The translations under genes were made by a program, and so were the position numbers. DNA of 64,000 bases, taken from positions 2,418,001-2,482,000 of the forward strand of contig NZ_CP043318.1 in assembly GCF_001984825.2 (NCBI RefSeq), given 5' to 3'. Under the pieces are notes generated by a model. The model worked only from the letters and a program-made list of their open reading frames with translations, was not told the origin of the DNA and made no database searches. The stretch comes from Enterobacter chengduensis (GTDB lineage: Bacteria > Pseudomonadota > Gammaproteobacteria > Enterobacterales > Enterobacteriaceae). How positions within the stretch are numbered: the stretch's first letter is position 1; the number at the start of each line of letters is the position of its first letter. Shown here piece by piece: positions 26,144 through 40,380 of the stretch.

Positions 26144-29100
26144 CCGACGCGGCGGGCAATACCGGCAGCGCCACGCACGGCATTACGCTGAGCGGGCATC
26201 CGCCAGAATTTACGATTGACGCCATCAGCCAGGATAACGTGCTGAATGCCCAGGAGGCGATGCAGCCGCTGAGCCTGACCGGCACCAGCAACCTGCCGGA
26301 CGGCAGCAGCGTCACCGTGACGCTGAACAACGTCAGCTATCAGGCCACCGTCGCAAACGGTATCTGGGCGGTCCAGGTGCCGGTTTCCGACGTCCTGAAT
26401 CTGGCAAACACCCTTTACACCGTCACCGTCAGCGGCACCGACAGCGTGGGCAACAGCGGCTCCGCCGGGGCGAATCTGCTGGTGGACACCGTCCTTCCGC
26501 AGGTGATCATCAATACCTTTGCGGGCGACAACCTGGTCAATAACGCCGAAGCGGGCGTCGATCAAACCCTCAGCGGTCGCGTTACCGGCGCGGCGGCGGG
26601 CGATACCGTGTCCGTTTCCGTCGGCGGCAAAAGCTACAGCGCCACGGTGGGCAGCGATCTTACCTGGAGCGTCACGATCCCGTCGGCGGATCTTCAGGCG
26701 TTTGGCGACGGTGACTTAACCTTCACCGCATCGGTTACCAACGGGCACGGCAACACCGGCACCGGCGAGCGTGACGTCAACATCAACGCTGAACTGCCGG
26801 GCCTGCGCGTGCACACCATTTCCGGCGATGACGTGATCAACGCCATCGAACAGCAGCAGGATCTGAGCGTCACCGGCTCCAGTACCCATCTGGCCCCGGG
26901 CACGCAGGTTGTCGTCACCATCAATAACGTTGAGTACGTTACCGCGGTTAACGCCAGCGGCAGCTGGCAGATCGGCGTTCCGGCGGCGGACCTGCAGGCC
27001 TGGGCGGCAGGCGGCATGACGGTTAGCGTCAGCGCTGAAGATGCCTGGGGCAATACCGTTGCGGCTGAACACCCGATTGAACTGGATCTGAACGCCGTGG
27101 CGGTCACCATTGATACCGTCTCCGGCGATGACATGCTCAACGCGGCCGAAAAAGGCAGCGATGTCACCCTTTCCGGCCAGACGCAGGGCGTGGAGGCAGG
27201 GCAGACCGTAGTGGTGAAATTCGCCGACCAGACCTTCACCGCACAGGTGCAGCAGGACGGCTCCTGGAGCCTGACCGTACCCGCCAGCGCCATGGAAACC
27301 CTGATCGACGGGCGTGCGCAGGTGAGCGTCAGCGTTACCAACGTTAACGGCAACAGCGCCGACGCGTCGCGCGTGGTCACGGTGGACACGCAGCCGCCCG
27401 CGATTACGCTCGATAACCTGACCGCCGACAACATCATTAATGCGGCCGAAGCCCAGCAGGATTTATCGTTAAGCGGCAGCAGCACTGCGGAACCCGGCCA
27501 GACGGTCACCGTCACGCTGAACGGCAAAACCTATCAGACCACGGTTCAGACGGACGGCACCTGGCAGCTGAGCGTACCGGCGGCGGACGTGGGCGCGCTG
27601 GCAGACGGCATCGTAACCGTGACGGCCACCGTGAGCGACGTGGCGGGCAATACCAGCAGCGCCGACCGCATGGGCCTGGTGGATGCCACCGTGCCGCAGG
27701 TGACCATCAACGACTTTGTCACCGCCACCAACACCGTTAACCAGCTCGCCCATGCGCAGGCGCAGATCCTGAGCGGCTCCGTCACCGGTGCGGCGTCGGG
27801 CGATCTTGTGACCGTTACCCTCAACGGCACGGCTTACACCACCGTGGTGGACGCCGCGGGGAACTGGAGCCTTGGCCTGCCGGCGTCCGTCGTGCAGGGG
27901 CTGGCGGACGGAACCTGGACAATCGACGTCTCCGTCACCGACAGATCCGGCAATACCGGAAGCAGTTCGCTGGATGTGGTGGTGAATACCGTGACGCCTG
28001 TCATCGGTATCAACACGCTGGCGGCGGACGACGCGATCAATGCGACCGAGAAGGGCGAAGATCTGCTGCTCTCCGGCACCAGCAACCAGCCGGAAGGCAC
28101 AGCCATTACGGTAACCCTGAACGGCATTCAGTACACGGCCACGGCTGACGCGAGCGGGAACTGGAGCGTGACCGTACCGGCGGCAGCGGTAAGCGCGCTG
28201 GGCGAAGCGCATTACACCGTGACGGCGAACGTCACCGACAGCGTGGGCAACAGCGCCTCAGCCTCACACGACGTGCTGGTGGACAGCTCGCTGCCGCGAG
28301 TGACGATCGACACGCTGGCGGGCGACAATATCGTTAACGCGGCGGAAGTGGCGGCCGGGCAAACCCTGACCGGTAACGTCGCGAATGCGGCGCTAGGTGA
28401 CACTGTCACTATTATACTCGGCGGCCAGACTTACACGGCAACCGTGCAGGACGACCTGACCTGGAGCCTGTCGTTAAGCGAGAGCCAGCTAACCGCCCTC
28501 GGCAACGGCGACCTCACCGTATCGGCCAGCGTCACCAACGCGCGCGGCAATACCGGCTCTTCTTCTCTCGACTTCACCATCGACGCCGAGCTTCCGGGTC
28601 TGCGTATTGACACCGTGGCGGGCGATGACGTGATTAACATCATCGAACACGGTCAGAACCTGATTGTGTCCGGCACCAGCACCGGTCTGGCGGCGGGCAG
28701 CACCGTGACCGTGACCATCAACGGCAACACCTATTCCGCTACGGTACTGGCGGACGGCAGCTGGCAGGCGGCCGTCCCGGCAGCGGACGTCTCGCAGTGG
28801 GCGGACGGTACGCTCGAAATCAACGCCAGCGCGCAGGATACCTCCGGCAACCCGGTGACGATCGGCACCGTCGTGGACGTCGATCTTGCGCCTGTCGCCG
28901 TCAGCATCAACAGCGTGACCGACGACAACGTGCTCAACGCGGCGGAAAAAGGCCAGGATCTGGTGCTTTCCGGCACCACCTCCAACGTTGAAGCGGGTCA
29001 GACCGTCTCCATCACCTTCGCGGGTAAAACCTATACCACCACGGTGGATGCCAACGGCGGCTGGACCTACAGCGTCCCGGCAGCCGATCTGAGCGGCCTG

Positions 29101-32100
29101 AAGGACGGCGACGCCCGCGTGCAGTTAACCGTCACCAACGTGAACGGCAACGTGGCGTCCTCGGCGCAGGAGTTCAGCGTCGATACCGCCGCGCCGACGG
29201 TGACCATTAACACCATCAGCGGCGACAACATGCTGAACGCGGCCGAAGCGGCGCAGGATCTGACCCTGAGCGGCACGTCTAACGCTGAGGCAGGCCAGAC
29301 GGTCACCGTGACCTTCAACGGCAATCAGTACACCGCGCAGGTGCAGGCGGACGGAACCTGGACGCTCGACGTTCCGGCGGCCGATATGGCAGGCATCGCC
29401 GACGGCAGCGCGGCGGTCACGGCGAGCGTGTCCGACAAGGCAGGCAACCCGGCCAGCGCGGGCTCCTCGGTGCTGGTGGATACCACCGTACCGCAGATTA
29501 CCTTCAACATCGTTGCGGGCGACGACGTCGTGAACATTGCCGAGCACGGCCAGGCGCTGATCGTCTCCGGCAAGGTGACGGGCGCGCAGGCGGGCGACGT
29601 GATTACCGTGACCCTGAACGGTAAAGACTACACCGCCATGCTGGATGCGTCCGGCAGCTGGAGCGTAGGCGTTCCTGCGGCGGACGTGGGCGCGCTGGCT
29701 AATGGTAACCAGACGATCTCCGCGACCCTGACCGATAAGGCCGGTAACAGCACCACCGAGACGCATGAGTTTGACGTCTCCCTGACCGCGCCGGCGATCG
29801 CCATCAATACCCTGGCGGTTGACGACGTGATCAACGCCACCGAGAAAGGCCAGGATCTGCTGGTGTCCGGCACCAGCAACCAGCCGGACGGCACCGCCAT
29901 TACGGTGACCCTGAACGGGATTAACTATACGGCGACTACTGACGCCAGCGGGAACTGGAGCGTGACCGTTCCGGCGGCGAACGTTTCTGCCCTGGGCGAA
30001 GCGAGCTACGCCGTGACGGCAAGCGTGACCGACGCCGCGGGCAACAGCGCGAGCACCGGCCACAGCGTGCTGGTGGACAGCGCGCTGCCGCAGGTTACCA
30101 TCAACCCGGTCGCCACGGATGACGTCATTAACGCAGCGGAAGTGGCTGCCGGGCAGGCCCTGAGCGGCAGCGTGAGCGGCGCGGCGAGCGGTGACACTGT
30201 CACTGTTTCCATCGGCGGCCATACCTATACCGCGACGGTGCAGGACGATCTGAGCTGGTCGGTCAACGTGCCGTCCGCGGTCTTAACCGCCATCGGTAAC
30301 GGCGATCTGACGGTGTCCGCCAGCGTGACCAACGGCCACGGCAACACCGGCACCGGCGAGCGCGAAATCGTTATAGACGCCAGCCTGCCTGGCCTGCGCG
30401 TCGATACCGTCGCGGGCGACGATGTGATTAACAGCATCGAACATACGCAAAACCTGATTATCACCGGCTCCAGCGACGGGCTGGCGAGCGGCTCCGCGCT
30501 GACGGTGACCGTCAACGGCAAAACCTACGCCGCCACCGTGCTGGCGGACGGCACCTGGACGGCGGCCATTCCGGCGGCAGACGTTAGCGCGCTGAATGCG
30601 GGCACGGTCACCGTGACGGTGGAAGGCCAGAGCACGGCGGGCAATCCGGTTTCCATTAGCCATGACGTGAAAGTGGATCTGGCCGCGGTCGCCATCAGCA
30701 TTGACGCGATTGCCGCTGACGACGTGATTAACGCGGCGGAAAAAGGCGCGGACCTGGTGCTGTCCGGCTCCACCACCAACGTGGAAGAAAACCAGACCGT
30801 TACCATCACCTTCGGCGGCAGGTCGTACACCGCGACGGTGGGTGCCGACGGCAGCTGGACGGCCACCGTACCGTCTGCCGATTTGGGCAGCCTGAAGGAC
30901 GGCGATGCCAGCGTGCAGGTGAGCGTCACCAACGTGAACGGCAACAGCTCGTCGGCGGGCCGCGAGTACAGCGTGGACGCGACGGCGCCGACGGTATCTA
31001 TCGAGATCGTCAGCGACAACAACATCATCAACGCGGCCGAAGCGCAGCAGGATCTGCTGATTAATGGCGTGACCAACGCCGAAGCGGGCCAGACGGTGAC
31101 GGTAACGCTGAATGGCAAAGACTACGCCACCACCGTAGAGGCAAACGGCAGCTGGAGCGTGACCGTACCGTCCGCCGATCTGAGCGGGATTACCGACGGC
31201 AACTACACCATCAGCGCCGCCGTGGCGGATAAAGCGGGCAACCCGGCCTCCGCGGATCGCGACGTGCTGGTCGATACCACCGTCCCGCAGCTGACCATTC
31301 ACACCGTGTCCGACGACGACGTGATCAACAGCGTCGAGCATGCGCAGGCGCTGATTGTCACCGGTTCCGTGACCGGTGCGGCGGCGGGCGATGTGGTCAC
31401 CGTGACGATCAACAATAAAGCGTACACCGCCACCCTGGACGCCTCCGGCGGCTGGAGCGTGGGCGTGCCTGCAGCGGACGTCACCGCGCTGGCGGCAGGC
31501 GATTACACCATCACCGCGGCGCTGACCGACAGGGCGGGCAACAGCAACAGCACCACGCACAGCGTGGAGGTCAACCTGAGCGCGCCGGTGCTGACCATTG
31601 ACACCGTGTCCGGTGACGATGTGATCAACAGTACAGAGAAAACCCAGGATCTGACGATCTCCGGTACGGCTTCCGGCCTGGCGGCAGGCGCGGTAGTCAC
31701 CGTGATGCTGAACGGCAAGGCGTACAGCGCGACGGTGGATGACAGCGGGAAGTGGACCACCACGGTTCCGGCGGACCAGGTCGGTCAGCTGGGTGAAGCG
31801 CTTTACACCGTTACCGCGTCAGCAACGGACGGCGTTGGCAACAGCACCAGCACCTCTCATACCGTGAACGTCGAGTCCGTTCTGCCGGGCGTCATTATCA
31901 ACACCGTGGCGGGCGATGACGTCATTAACGCGGCCGAGCTGGCGGCAGGCCAGAGCATCAGCGGCTCGGTAGTCAATGCCGAAGCAGGCAACACGGTTAC
32001 CGTGACTCTCGGAGGCAAAACGTATACCGCGACGGTAGAGAGCGATCTCACCTGGTCCGTTAGCGTGACGCAAGCTGAACTGACCGCGCTGGGCAACGGC

Positions 32101-35100
32101 GAGTTGACCGTGTCTGCCAGCGTAACCAACGGCGTGGGCAACAGCGGATCCGCGGAGCGCGATATCACTATCGACGCTAGCCTGCCCGGGCTGCGCGTCG
32201 ATACCGTCGCGGGCGACGACGTGATCAACAGCATCGAACATAATCAAAACCTGATTATTACGGGAACAAGCGACGGGCTGACGACGGGCACGGCGCTGAC
32301 CGTGACCGTAAACGGCAAAACCTATGCGGCGACCGTCCTGGCGGACGGCACATGGACGGCGGCGATCCCGGCGGCGGACGTGGGTGCCCTGGCGGCAGGC
32401 ACGGTGACCGTGACCGTTTCTGGCCAGAGCAGCGCGGGTAACCCGGTCTCCATCGATCATGATGTGACGGTCGATCTGGCCACCGTTGCCGTGAGCATCG
32501 ACGTGATTGCCGCCGACGACGTGATTAACGCGGCCGAGAAGGGCGCGGATCTGGTGCTTTCCGGTACCACCGCTAACGTTGAGGAGAACCAGACCGTCAG
32601 CATTATTTTCGCGGGCAAGAGCTATACCGCGACCGTCGGCGCAGACGGCAAATGGACCACCACGGTGCCGGCGGCCGATCTGGCAGGTCTGAAAGACGGC
32701 GACGCCAGCGTGCAGGTGAGCGTCACCAACGTGAACGGCAACAGCGCCTCGGCGGGCCGCGAGTACAGCGTGGACGCCACCGCGCCGACCGTGACCATCA
32801 GCACCATCGCGGGCGATGACGTTCTGAACGCGGCAGAAGCGCAGAGCGATCTGACCGTGTCCGGCACCAGCACCGCCGAGGCGGGCCAGACCGTGACCGT
32901 CTCCCTGAACGGCAAGGACTACACCACGACCGTCGGCGCGGACGGCAGCTGGACGCTGGCCGTTCCGGCGGCGGATGCTGCGGCACTGACCGACGGCAGC
33001 GTAACCGTGACGGCTTCCGTGAGCGACAAAGCGGGTAACCCGGCGTCGGTTGACCATAACCTGACGGTAGATACCACCGCGCCAGCGGTGACCATCAACA
33101 CCGTGGCGGGCGACGACGTGATTAACGTCGCCGAGCACGCGCAGGCGCAGATCGTCAGCGGCTCCGCCACCGGCGCGGCGGCGGGCGATAAGGTCACCGT
33201 CACCCTCGGCGGCCAGACGTACACCACCGTGCTGGACGGGGCGGGGAACTGGAGCGTGGGCGTACCGGCGAGCGTGATTTCCGCACTGCAGGACGGCACC
33301 GTGACCGTGACTGCGTCCGTCACCGATGGCGCGGGCAACACCGGCACCGGCACGCATAACGTGACCGTCGACACCGGCCTGCTTTCCGTCGGCTTCAACA
33401 CCCTCAGCGGCGATAACGTGCTGAACGCGGTGGAAAAAGGCCAGGATCTGAGCGTGAGCGGCACCAGCGCCAACCTGGCGGAAGGCACCGTGGTCACCGT
33501 GACCCTGAACGGCAAAAACTACACGGCCACGACGGCGGCGGACGGGAGCTGGAGCCTGACCGTTCCGGCAGCGGATCTGGCCGGTCTCGGTCAGGCCAAC
33601 TACACCCTGAGCGCGACCGCCACCAACGGCGTGGGCAACAGCGTGAGCAACACCGCGAACCTGCTGGTGGATACCGCGCTGCCGACCGTTACCATCAATA
33701 CAGTGGCGGGCGATAACGTCATCAACGCGGCGGAAGTGGCGGCCGGGCAAATCCTGAGCGGCAGCGTGGCGAACGCGGAAGCGGGCAACACCGTCACCGT
33801 GACCCTCGGCGGCAACAGCTACACCGCGACGGTGCAAAGCGATCTGACCTGGTCCGTAAGCGTGCCGTCTGACGTGCTGACCGCGCTGGGCAACGGCAGC
33901 CTGAGCGTGACGGCGACCGTCACCAACGGCCACGGCAATACCGGTTCCGGCGAGCGCGAGATCGCTATCGACGCTAACCTCCCGGGCCTGCGCGTGAATA
34001 CCGTGGCGGGCGACGACGTGATCAACAGCATCGAACATGCGCAGAACCTGATCGTCACCGGCACCAGCGACGGGCTGGCGGCAGGCACGGCACTGACCGT
34101 CACCGTTAACGGTAAAGACTACGCGGCCACGGTGCGGGCGGACGGCACCTGGAGCGCGGCAATCCCGTCAAACGACGTGAGCGCGTGGCCGGAAGGCAGC
34201 GTGAAGATCGGCGTCACCGGCGACAGCGCGGCGGGTAACCCGATTACCATCAGCCACGATGTGACGGTGGATCTGGCGACCGTTGCCATCAGCATCAACG
34301 CCATCGCCACCGACGACGTGATCAATGCGGCGGAGAAAGGGGCCGATCTGGTGCTGTCCGGTGCGACCACCAACGTGGAGGCCGGGCAGACCGTAACCCT
34401 GAGCCTGAACGGCAAGATCTACACCACCACCGTCGATGGCGACGGCAACTGGACGTATACCGTACCGTCTGCGGATCTGGCACACCTTAAGGACGGCGAC
34501 GCCAGCGTGCAGGTGAGCGTCACCAACGTGAACGGCAACAGCGCCTCGGCGGGCCGCGAGTACAGCGTGGACGCCACCGCGCCGACCGTGACCATCAGCA
34601 CCATCGCGGGCGATGACGTTCTGAACGCGGCCGAAGCGCAGAGCGATCTGACCGTGTCCGGCACCAGCACCGCCGAAGCGGGCCAGACCGTGACCGTCTC
34701 CCTGAACGGCAAGGACTACACCACGACCGTCGGCGCGGACGGCAGCTGGACGCTTACCGTTCCGGCGGCGGATGCGGCGGCACTGACCGACGGCAGCGTA
34801 ACCGTGACGGCCTCCGTCAGCGACAAAGCGGGTAACCCGGCGTCGGTTGACCATAACCTGACGGTAGATACCACCGCGCCAGCGGTGACCATCAACGCCG
34901 TGGCGGGCGACGACGTGATTAACGTCGCCGAGCACGCGCAGGCGCAGATCGTCAGCGGCTCCGCCACCGGCGCGGCGGCGGGCGATAAGGTCACCGTCAC
35001 CATTGGCGGCCAGACGTACACCACCGTGCTGGACGCGGCGGGGAACTGGAGCGTGGGCGTACCGGCGAGCGTGATTTCCGCGCTGCAGGACGGCACCGTG

Positions 35101-38100
35101 ACCGTGACTGCGTCCGTCACCGACGCGGCGGGCAATACCGGCACCGGCACGCATAACGTGACCGTCGACACCGGCCTGCCTTCCGTCGGCTTCAACACCC
35201 TCAGCGGCGATAACGTGCTGAACGCGGTGGAAAAAGGCCAGGATCTGAGCGTGAGCGGCACCAGCGCCAACCTGGCGGAAGGCACCGTGGTGACCGTGAC
35301 CCTGAACGGCAAAAACTACACGGCCACGACGACGGCGGACGGCACCTGGAGCCTGACCGTTCCGGCAGCGGATCTGTCGGGTCTGGGCGAAGCGAATTAC
35401 ACCCTGAGCGCGACCGCCACCAACGGCGTGGGCAACAGCGTCAGCAACACCGCGAACCTGCTGGTGGATACCGCGCTGCCGACCGTCACCATCAACACCG
35501 TGGCGGGCGATAACGTCATCAACGCGGCGGAAGTTGCCGCGGGCCAGATCGTTAGCGGCAGGGTAACGAACGCGGAAGCGGGCAACACCGTTACCGTCAC
35601 CCTCGGCGGCAACAGCTACACCGCGACGGTGCAGAGCGATCTGACCTGGTCCGTGAGCGTGCCGGAGTCCGTCCTGACGGCGCTGGGCAACGGCGATTTG
35701 ACGGTGTCGGCAACCGTGACCAATGGCCATGGCAACACCGGTTCGGGCGAGCGCGATATTTCCATCGACGCCAGCCTGCCGGGCCTGCGCGTGGATACCG
35801 TGGCAGGCGACGACGTGATCAACAGCATCGAACATGGTCAGAACCTGATCGTCACCGGCTCCAGCGACGGGCTGGCGGTGGGAACCACGCTCACCGTGAC
35901 CGTTAACGGCAAAACCTATGCCGCCTCCGTGCTGGCAGACGGCAGCTGGACGGCGGCGATCCCGGCGGCAGACGTTGGGGCGCTGGCAGCAGGTACGGTC
36001 ACCGTGACCGTTGCGGGCCAGAGCACCGCAGGCAACCCGGTGACCATCAGCCATGACGTGACCGTCGATCTGTCGGCAGTCGCGGTGAGCATTGATGCGG
36101 TTGCGACCGACGACGTGATTAACGCCGCGGAGAAAGGCGCGGATCTGGTGCTCTCGGGCAGCACGTCAAACGTGGAGGAAAACCAGACCGTCACCATCAC
36201 CTTCGCCGGTAAGACCTACACCGCGAAGGTGGATGCCGACGGTAACTGGACGGCAACCGTGCCTTCCGCGGATCTGGCGGGCCTCAAGGACGGCGATGCC
36301 AGCGTGCAGGCGAGCGTGACCAACGTGAACGGCAACAGCGCCTCGGCGGGCCGCGAGTACAGCGTGGATGCCACCGCGCCAGCCGTCACCGTTGATACGG
36401 TCGCGGGCGATAACGTCATCAACGCCAGCGAAGCGTCCGCAGGGGTAGCCATCTCCGGCACCACCACGGCGGAAGCCGGGCAGACGGTCACCGTGACGCT
36501 GGACGGTAAGAGCTACACCGCGCAGGTGCAGCAGGGCGGAATCTGGAGCGTGAACGTGCCGGGCTCCGACCTCTCCGCACTGGCGGATAACGGCTATACC
36601 GTGCAGGTTAGCGTGAGCGACGCCGCGGGCAACCCGGGCAGCGCGGGCAAAGCGATTACGCTTGATACCACGCCGCCGACCGTCAGCTTTAACGTGGTGG
36701 CGGGCGATGACGTCATCAACAGCGTGGAGCACGGCCAGGCGCAGATCGTCAGCGGGTCGGCAACCGGCGCGAACGTCGGGGATAAAGTGGTCATTACGCT
36801 GGGTTCGAACCAGTACACCACCACCGTTGACGCCAGCGGCAACTGGAGCGTGGGCGTACCGGCCAGCGTGATTTCAGCCCTGACCGACGGCACCGTGACG
36901 CTGAGCGCGACCATTACCGACGGCGCGGGCAACAGCAGCACCCAGACGCACGACGTGCGGGTCAACACCGCCTCCGTGGCGCTGACGGTAAACACCCTTA
37001 GCGGCGATGACGTCATTAACGCGGCAGAAGCGGGCAACGCGCTGGTAATTAACGGCTCCAGCGCCCAGTTCGCCAGCGGAACCGTGGTCACCGTGACCCT
37101 TAACGGCAAGGCCTATACGGCCACGATCCAGAGCGACGGCACCTGGACGACCACCGTTCCGGCCGCCGACGTGGGCGCGCTGGCCGACGGCGCGCGCTAT
37201 CAGGTGTCTGTTTCCGCGCAGGACAGCGCGGGCAACGGCGCCTCGGCAACGCACGACATCAGCGTGGACACCACCGCGCCGGTGGTGAGCATTGCAACGC
37301 TGTCGGGTGACGACATGCTGAACGCGCTTGAAGCGCAGCAGCCGCTGACCGTGCGCGGATCTTCCAGCGCGGAGGCGGGTCAGACCGTCACCGTGACGCT
37401 GGGCGGCAAAAGCTACACTGCGCTTGTTGGCAGCGACGGGACCTGGACGCTGGACGTGCCGGCGGCAGATCTGGCTGCCCTGAGCCAGGGCGCGCTGACG
37501 GTGACCGCATCGGTCAACGACAAAGCCGGTAACGGCGGCCAGACGACGCACACCTTAACGGTGGATACCGTCGCGCCGACCGTGACCATCAGCACCGTGG
37601 CCGATGACGACATCGTTAACAACGCCGAGCAGCTGGCGGGTCAGACCATCAGCGGTACCACCACGGCGGAACAGGGCCAGACGGTGACCGTTTCCTTCAA
37701 CGGGCATAGCTATCAGGCGACCGTCGGGGCGGACGGATCGTGGTCGGTCTTCGTGCCGGGTCGTGATTTCCTCGGCCTGAGCGACGGGGATTACACCATC
37801 ACCGCGTCGGTAAGCGATAAGGCGGGCAACCCGGGGAGTGCATCGCACGACGTAACGCTGAACGGTGACGTCCCAACTATCACCATCAACACCTTTGCGG
37901 AAGATGACATTGTCAGCGCTGCTGAACACGGCACGCCGCTGGTCATCAGCGGCACCACCGACGCGCCTGCGGGTCAGACGGTGACCATCACGCTGAACGG
38001 TAAAACCTACACGGCGACCGTTCAGAATGACGGCTCCTGGCGCTATACGGTCGGCAGCGCGGATGTGACCGCGCTGGCGGACGGCGGTTCGTACGTGATT

Positions 38101-40380
38101 AACGCCCAGGTCAGTAACGCCATCGGCAACAGCGCCAGCGATAACCACACCGTTACCGTGGATCTGACCGCGCCGTCGATGGGGATTAGCATCGATTCGC
38201 TGCAAAACGACACCGGCCTGAGCGCGACGGATTTCATCACCAACGACGCTCAGGTCGTGGTCAACGGCTCGCTGACCGCGCAGCTCGGCAATAACGAGAA
38301 GGCGCAGATCAGCCTCGACGGTGGGGCAACCTGGATTGACCTGACCGTGACCGGCACCACATGGCGTTATACGGACGGCCGCACCCTGACCGACGGGACC
38401 TATCAGTATCAGGTGCGGGTGATTGATAACGCGGGCAACGTGGGGTCAACGGACAGCCAGGACGTGGTCATTGATCTGACGAAACCGGCGGCAACGACCA
38501 TTACCGTGGATTCCGTTTCCCAGGATACCGGCCTGTCCGACAGTGACTTCATTACCAGCGACAACCAGATCAGCCTGAAAGGGACGCTCGGCGCGGCGCT
38601 GGGCAGCGGCGACCACGCGCAGATCAGCCTTGACGGCGGCGTCACCTGGACCGACGTCAGCGTCAGCGGGCTGAGCTGGACGTATGTCGATGGCCGCACG
38701 CTGGCCGACGGAGATTACAACTACCAGCTGCGCGTGATTGACGACGCGGGGAACATCAGCGCCACCGCCAGCCAGGTAGTGACCATTGATACCGTCGCGC
38801 CGGACGCCAGCAAAACGATCGCTATCGACCGCATCAGCGACGATACCGGCCTGAGCAGCAGCGACTTTATCACCAACGATACGTCCCTGACGCTGCACGG
38901 CTCGCTCGGCGCGACGCTGGCGGACGGCGAGTACGCCCAGATCAGCATCGACGGCGGCGTGACCTGGGAGAACGTCATCGTCACCGGCAACACCTGGTAC
39001 TACGTGGATGGCCGGACGCTGGGTAACCAGACCTATGACTACTACGTTCGCGTGGTGGATGCGGCGGGCAACGTGGGGGCCAGCGCCCATCAGCAGGTAA
39101 CCGTGGATACGATCGCCCCGGATGCGGCCATTACGGTGACCGTGGATAACATTACCGTCGATACCGGCTTCGACAACAATGACTTCCTGACCAGCTCTAC
39201 CTCGTACACGCTGCACGGCACGCTCGGGGCCGAGCTGGGTGCGGGCGAGTACGTTCAGGTGAGCATGGACGGCGGCACCACCTGGGTGTACGCCACCGTC
39301 AGCGGTACCCAGTGGAGCTACAGCGATACGCGTACCCTGTCAGACGGTAGCCATAATTACCAGGTACGGGTTGTTGACCAGGCGGGTAACGTCGGGGCGA
39401 CCACCTCGCAGGCGGTGACGGTGGATACGCAGGCGCCGCAGTACGGCATCACCATCGACAGCATCAGCGAAGACACCGGCCAGTCCGGAAGTGATTTCAT
39501 CACCATGGACACCACGCTGACCATTAACGGCTCGCTGGGCAACGCGCTGGCAAACGACGAGCGCGTCCAGATAAGCCTCGATGGCGGGAATACCTGGTCA
39601 GACGCCACGGTCACCAACCAGCGCTGGAGCTATACCGATACCCGCGATCTGGCGGACGGTGACTACACCTACCAGGTGCGGATCATCGACCAGGCGGGCA
39701 ACGTGGGTTCCACCGCGTCTCAGATCGTCACGGTAGACACGACGCCGCCAACCACGGTGGGCACGGTCGTGAGCTATACCGACGGTGAAGGCGAGCGTCA
39801 GGGCACCTTTGGCAGCGCGGTGGCAACGGACGATAACTCGCCGCTGATCAACGGCACGCTTAACCGCGCCCCGGACGACGGCGAGATCGTGCAGCTTTAC
39901 CGTGACGGGGTCCTTCTGGGCCAGGTGACCATGAACGGCAGCGCGAGCTGGTCCTTCCAGGACAACGGCCTGAGCGACGGGAATCACACCTACATTGTGC
40001 GCGTCACCGACAGGGCTGGAAACTACACGGAATCCGACGGCTTTGTGCTGAACGTCGATACCAGCATTCCGACCACCACGGCGGCGATTACCGCGCAGAC
40101 CACGTCGGATACCACGCCGATCGTCAGCGGTACCGTCTCCGCTGACCTGGTGAACGGTGAATACCTGGTGGTCACGGTGAACGGCAAAACCTACACCTCC
40201 CAGACGGGCGGTGCGGTGGTGGTCGACCCGGATCACAACACCTGGTATCTGCAGATCCCGGACGGCGACGCGCTGAGCGTGGCGAGCTACAGCGTGACGG
40301 CGCAGGTGAAGAGCAGCGCGGGTAACGGGAATACCACCGGCACCGCGACCGGCAGCCTGGTGATTGACACCACCTCGGTG
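25010..40380 (+). repeat. Array of about 50 Ig-like domains in the adhesin
   Basis: By eye there are about 51 successive domains of roughly 95-105 residues. Domains 2-44 carry the GDDVINAAE-type motif. Domains 45-49 (about 38180-39740) are a different subtype with DTGLSxxDFIT and QISLDGGxTW motifs. The last two are divergent. They form a rigid stalk in related adhesins. Confidence 0.85.

Noticed and set aside
31819..36054. Very long minus-strand open frames (739 and 628 codons) inside the adhesin gene, and similar ones across 25268-41865
   Set aside because: They are antisense shadows created by the repetitive, GC-rich codons of the Ig array; they are His/Arg/Gly/Val-rich, lack ribosome-binding sites and repeat in step with the sense strand.
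25010..40380. Regular repeats considered as a CRISPR or satellite array
   Set aside because: Periodicity is in protein-coding Ig domains of about 300 bp, with no short identical repeats and unique spacers.
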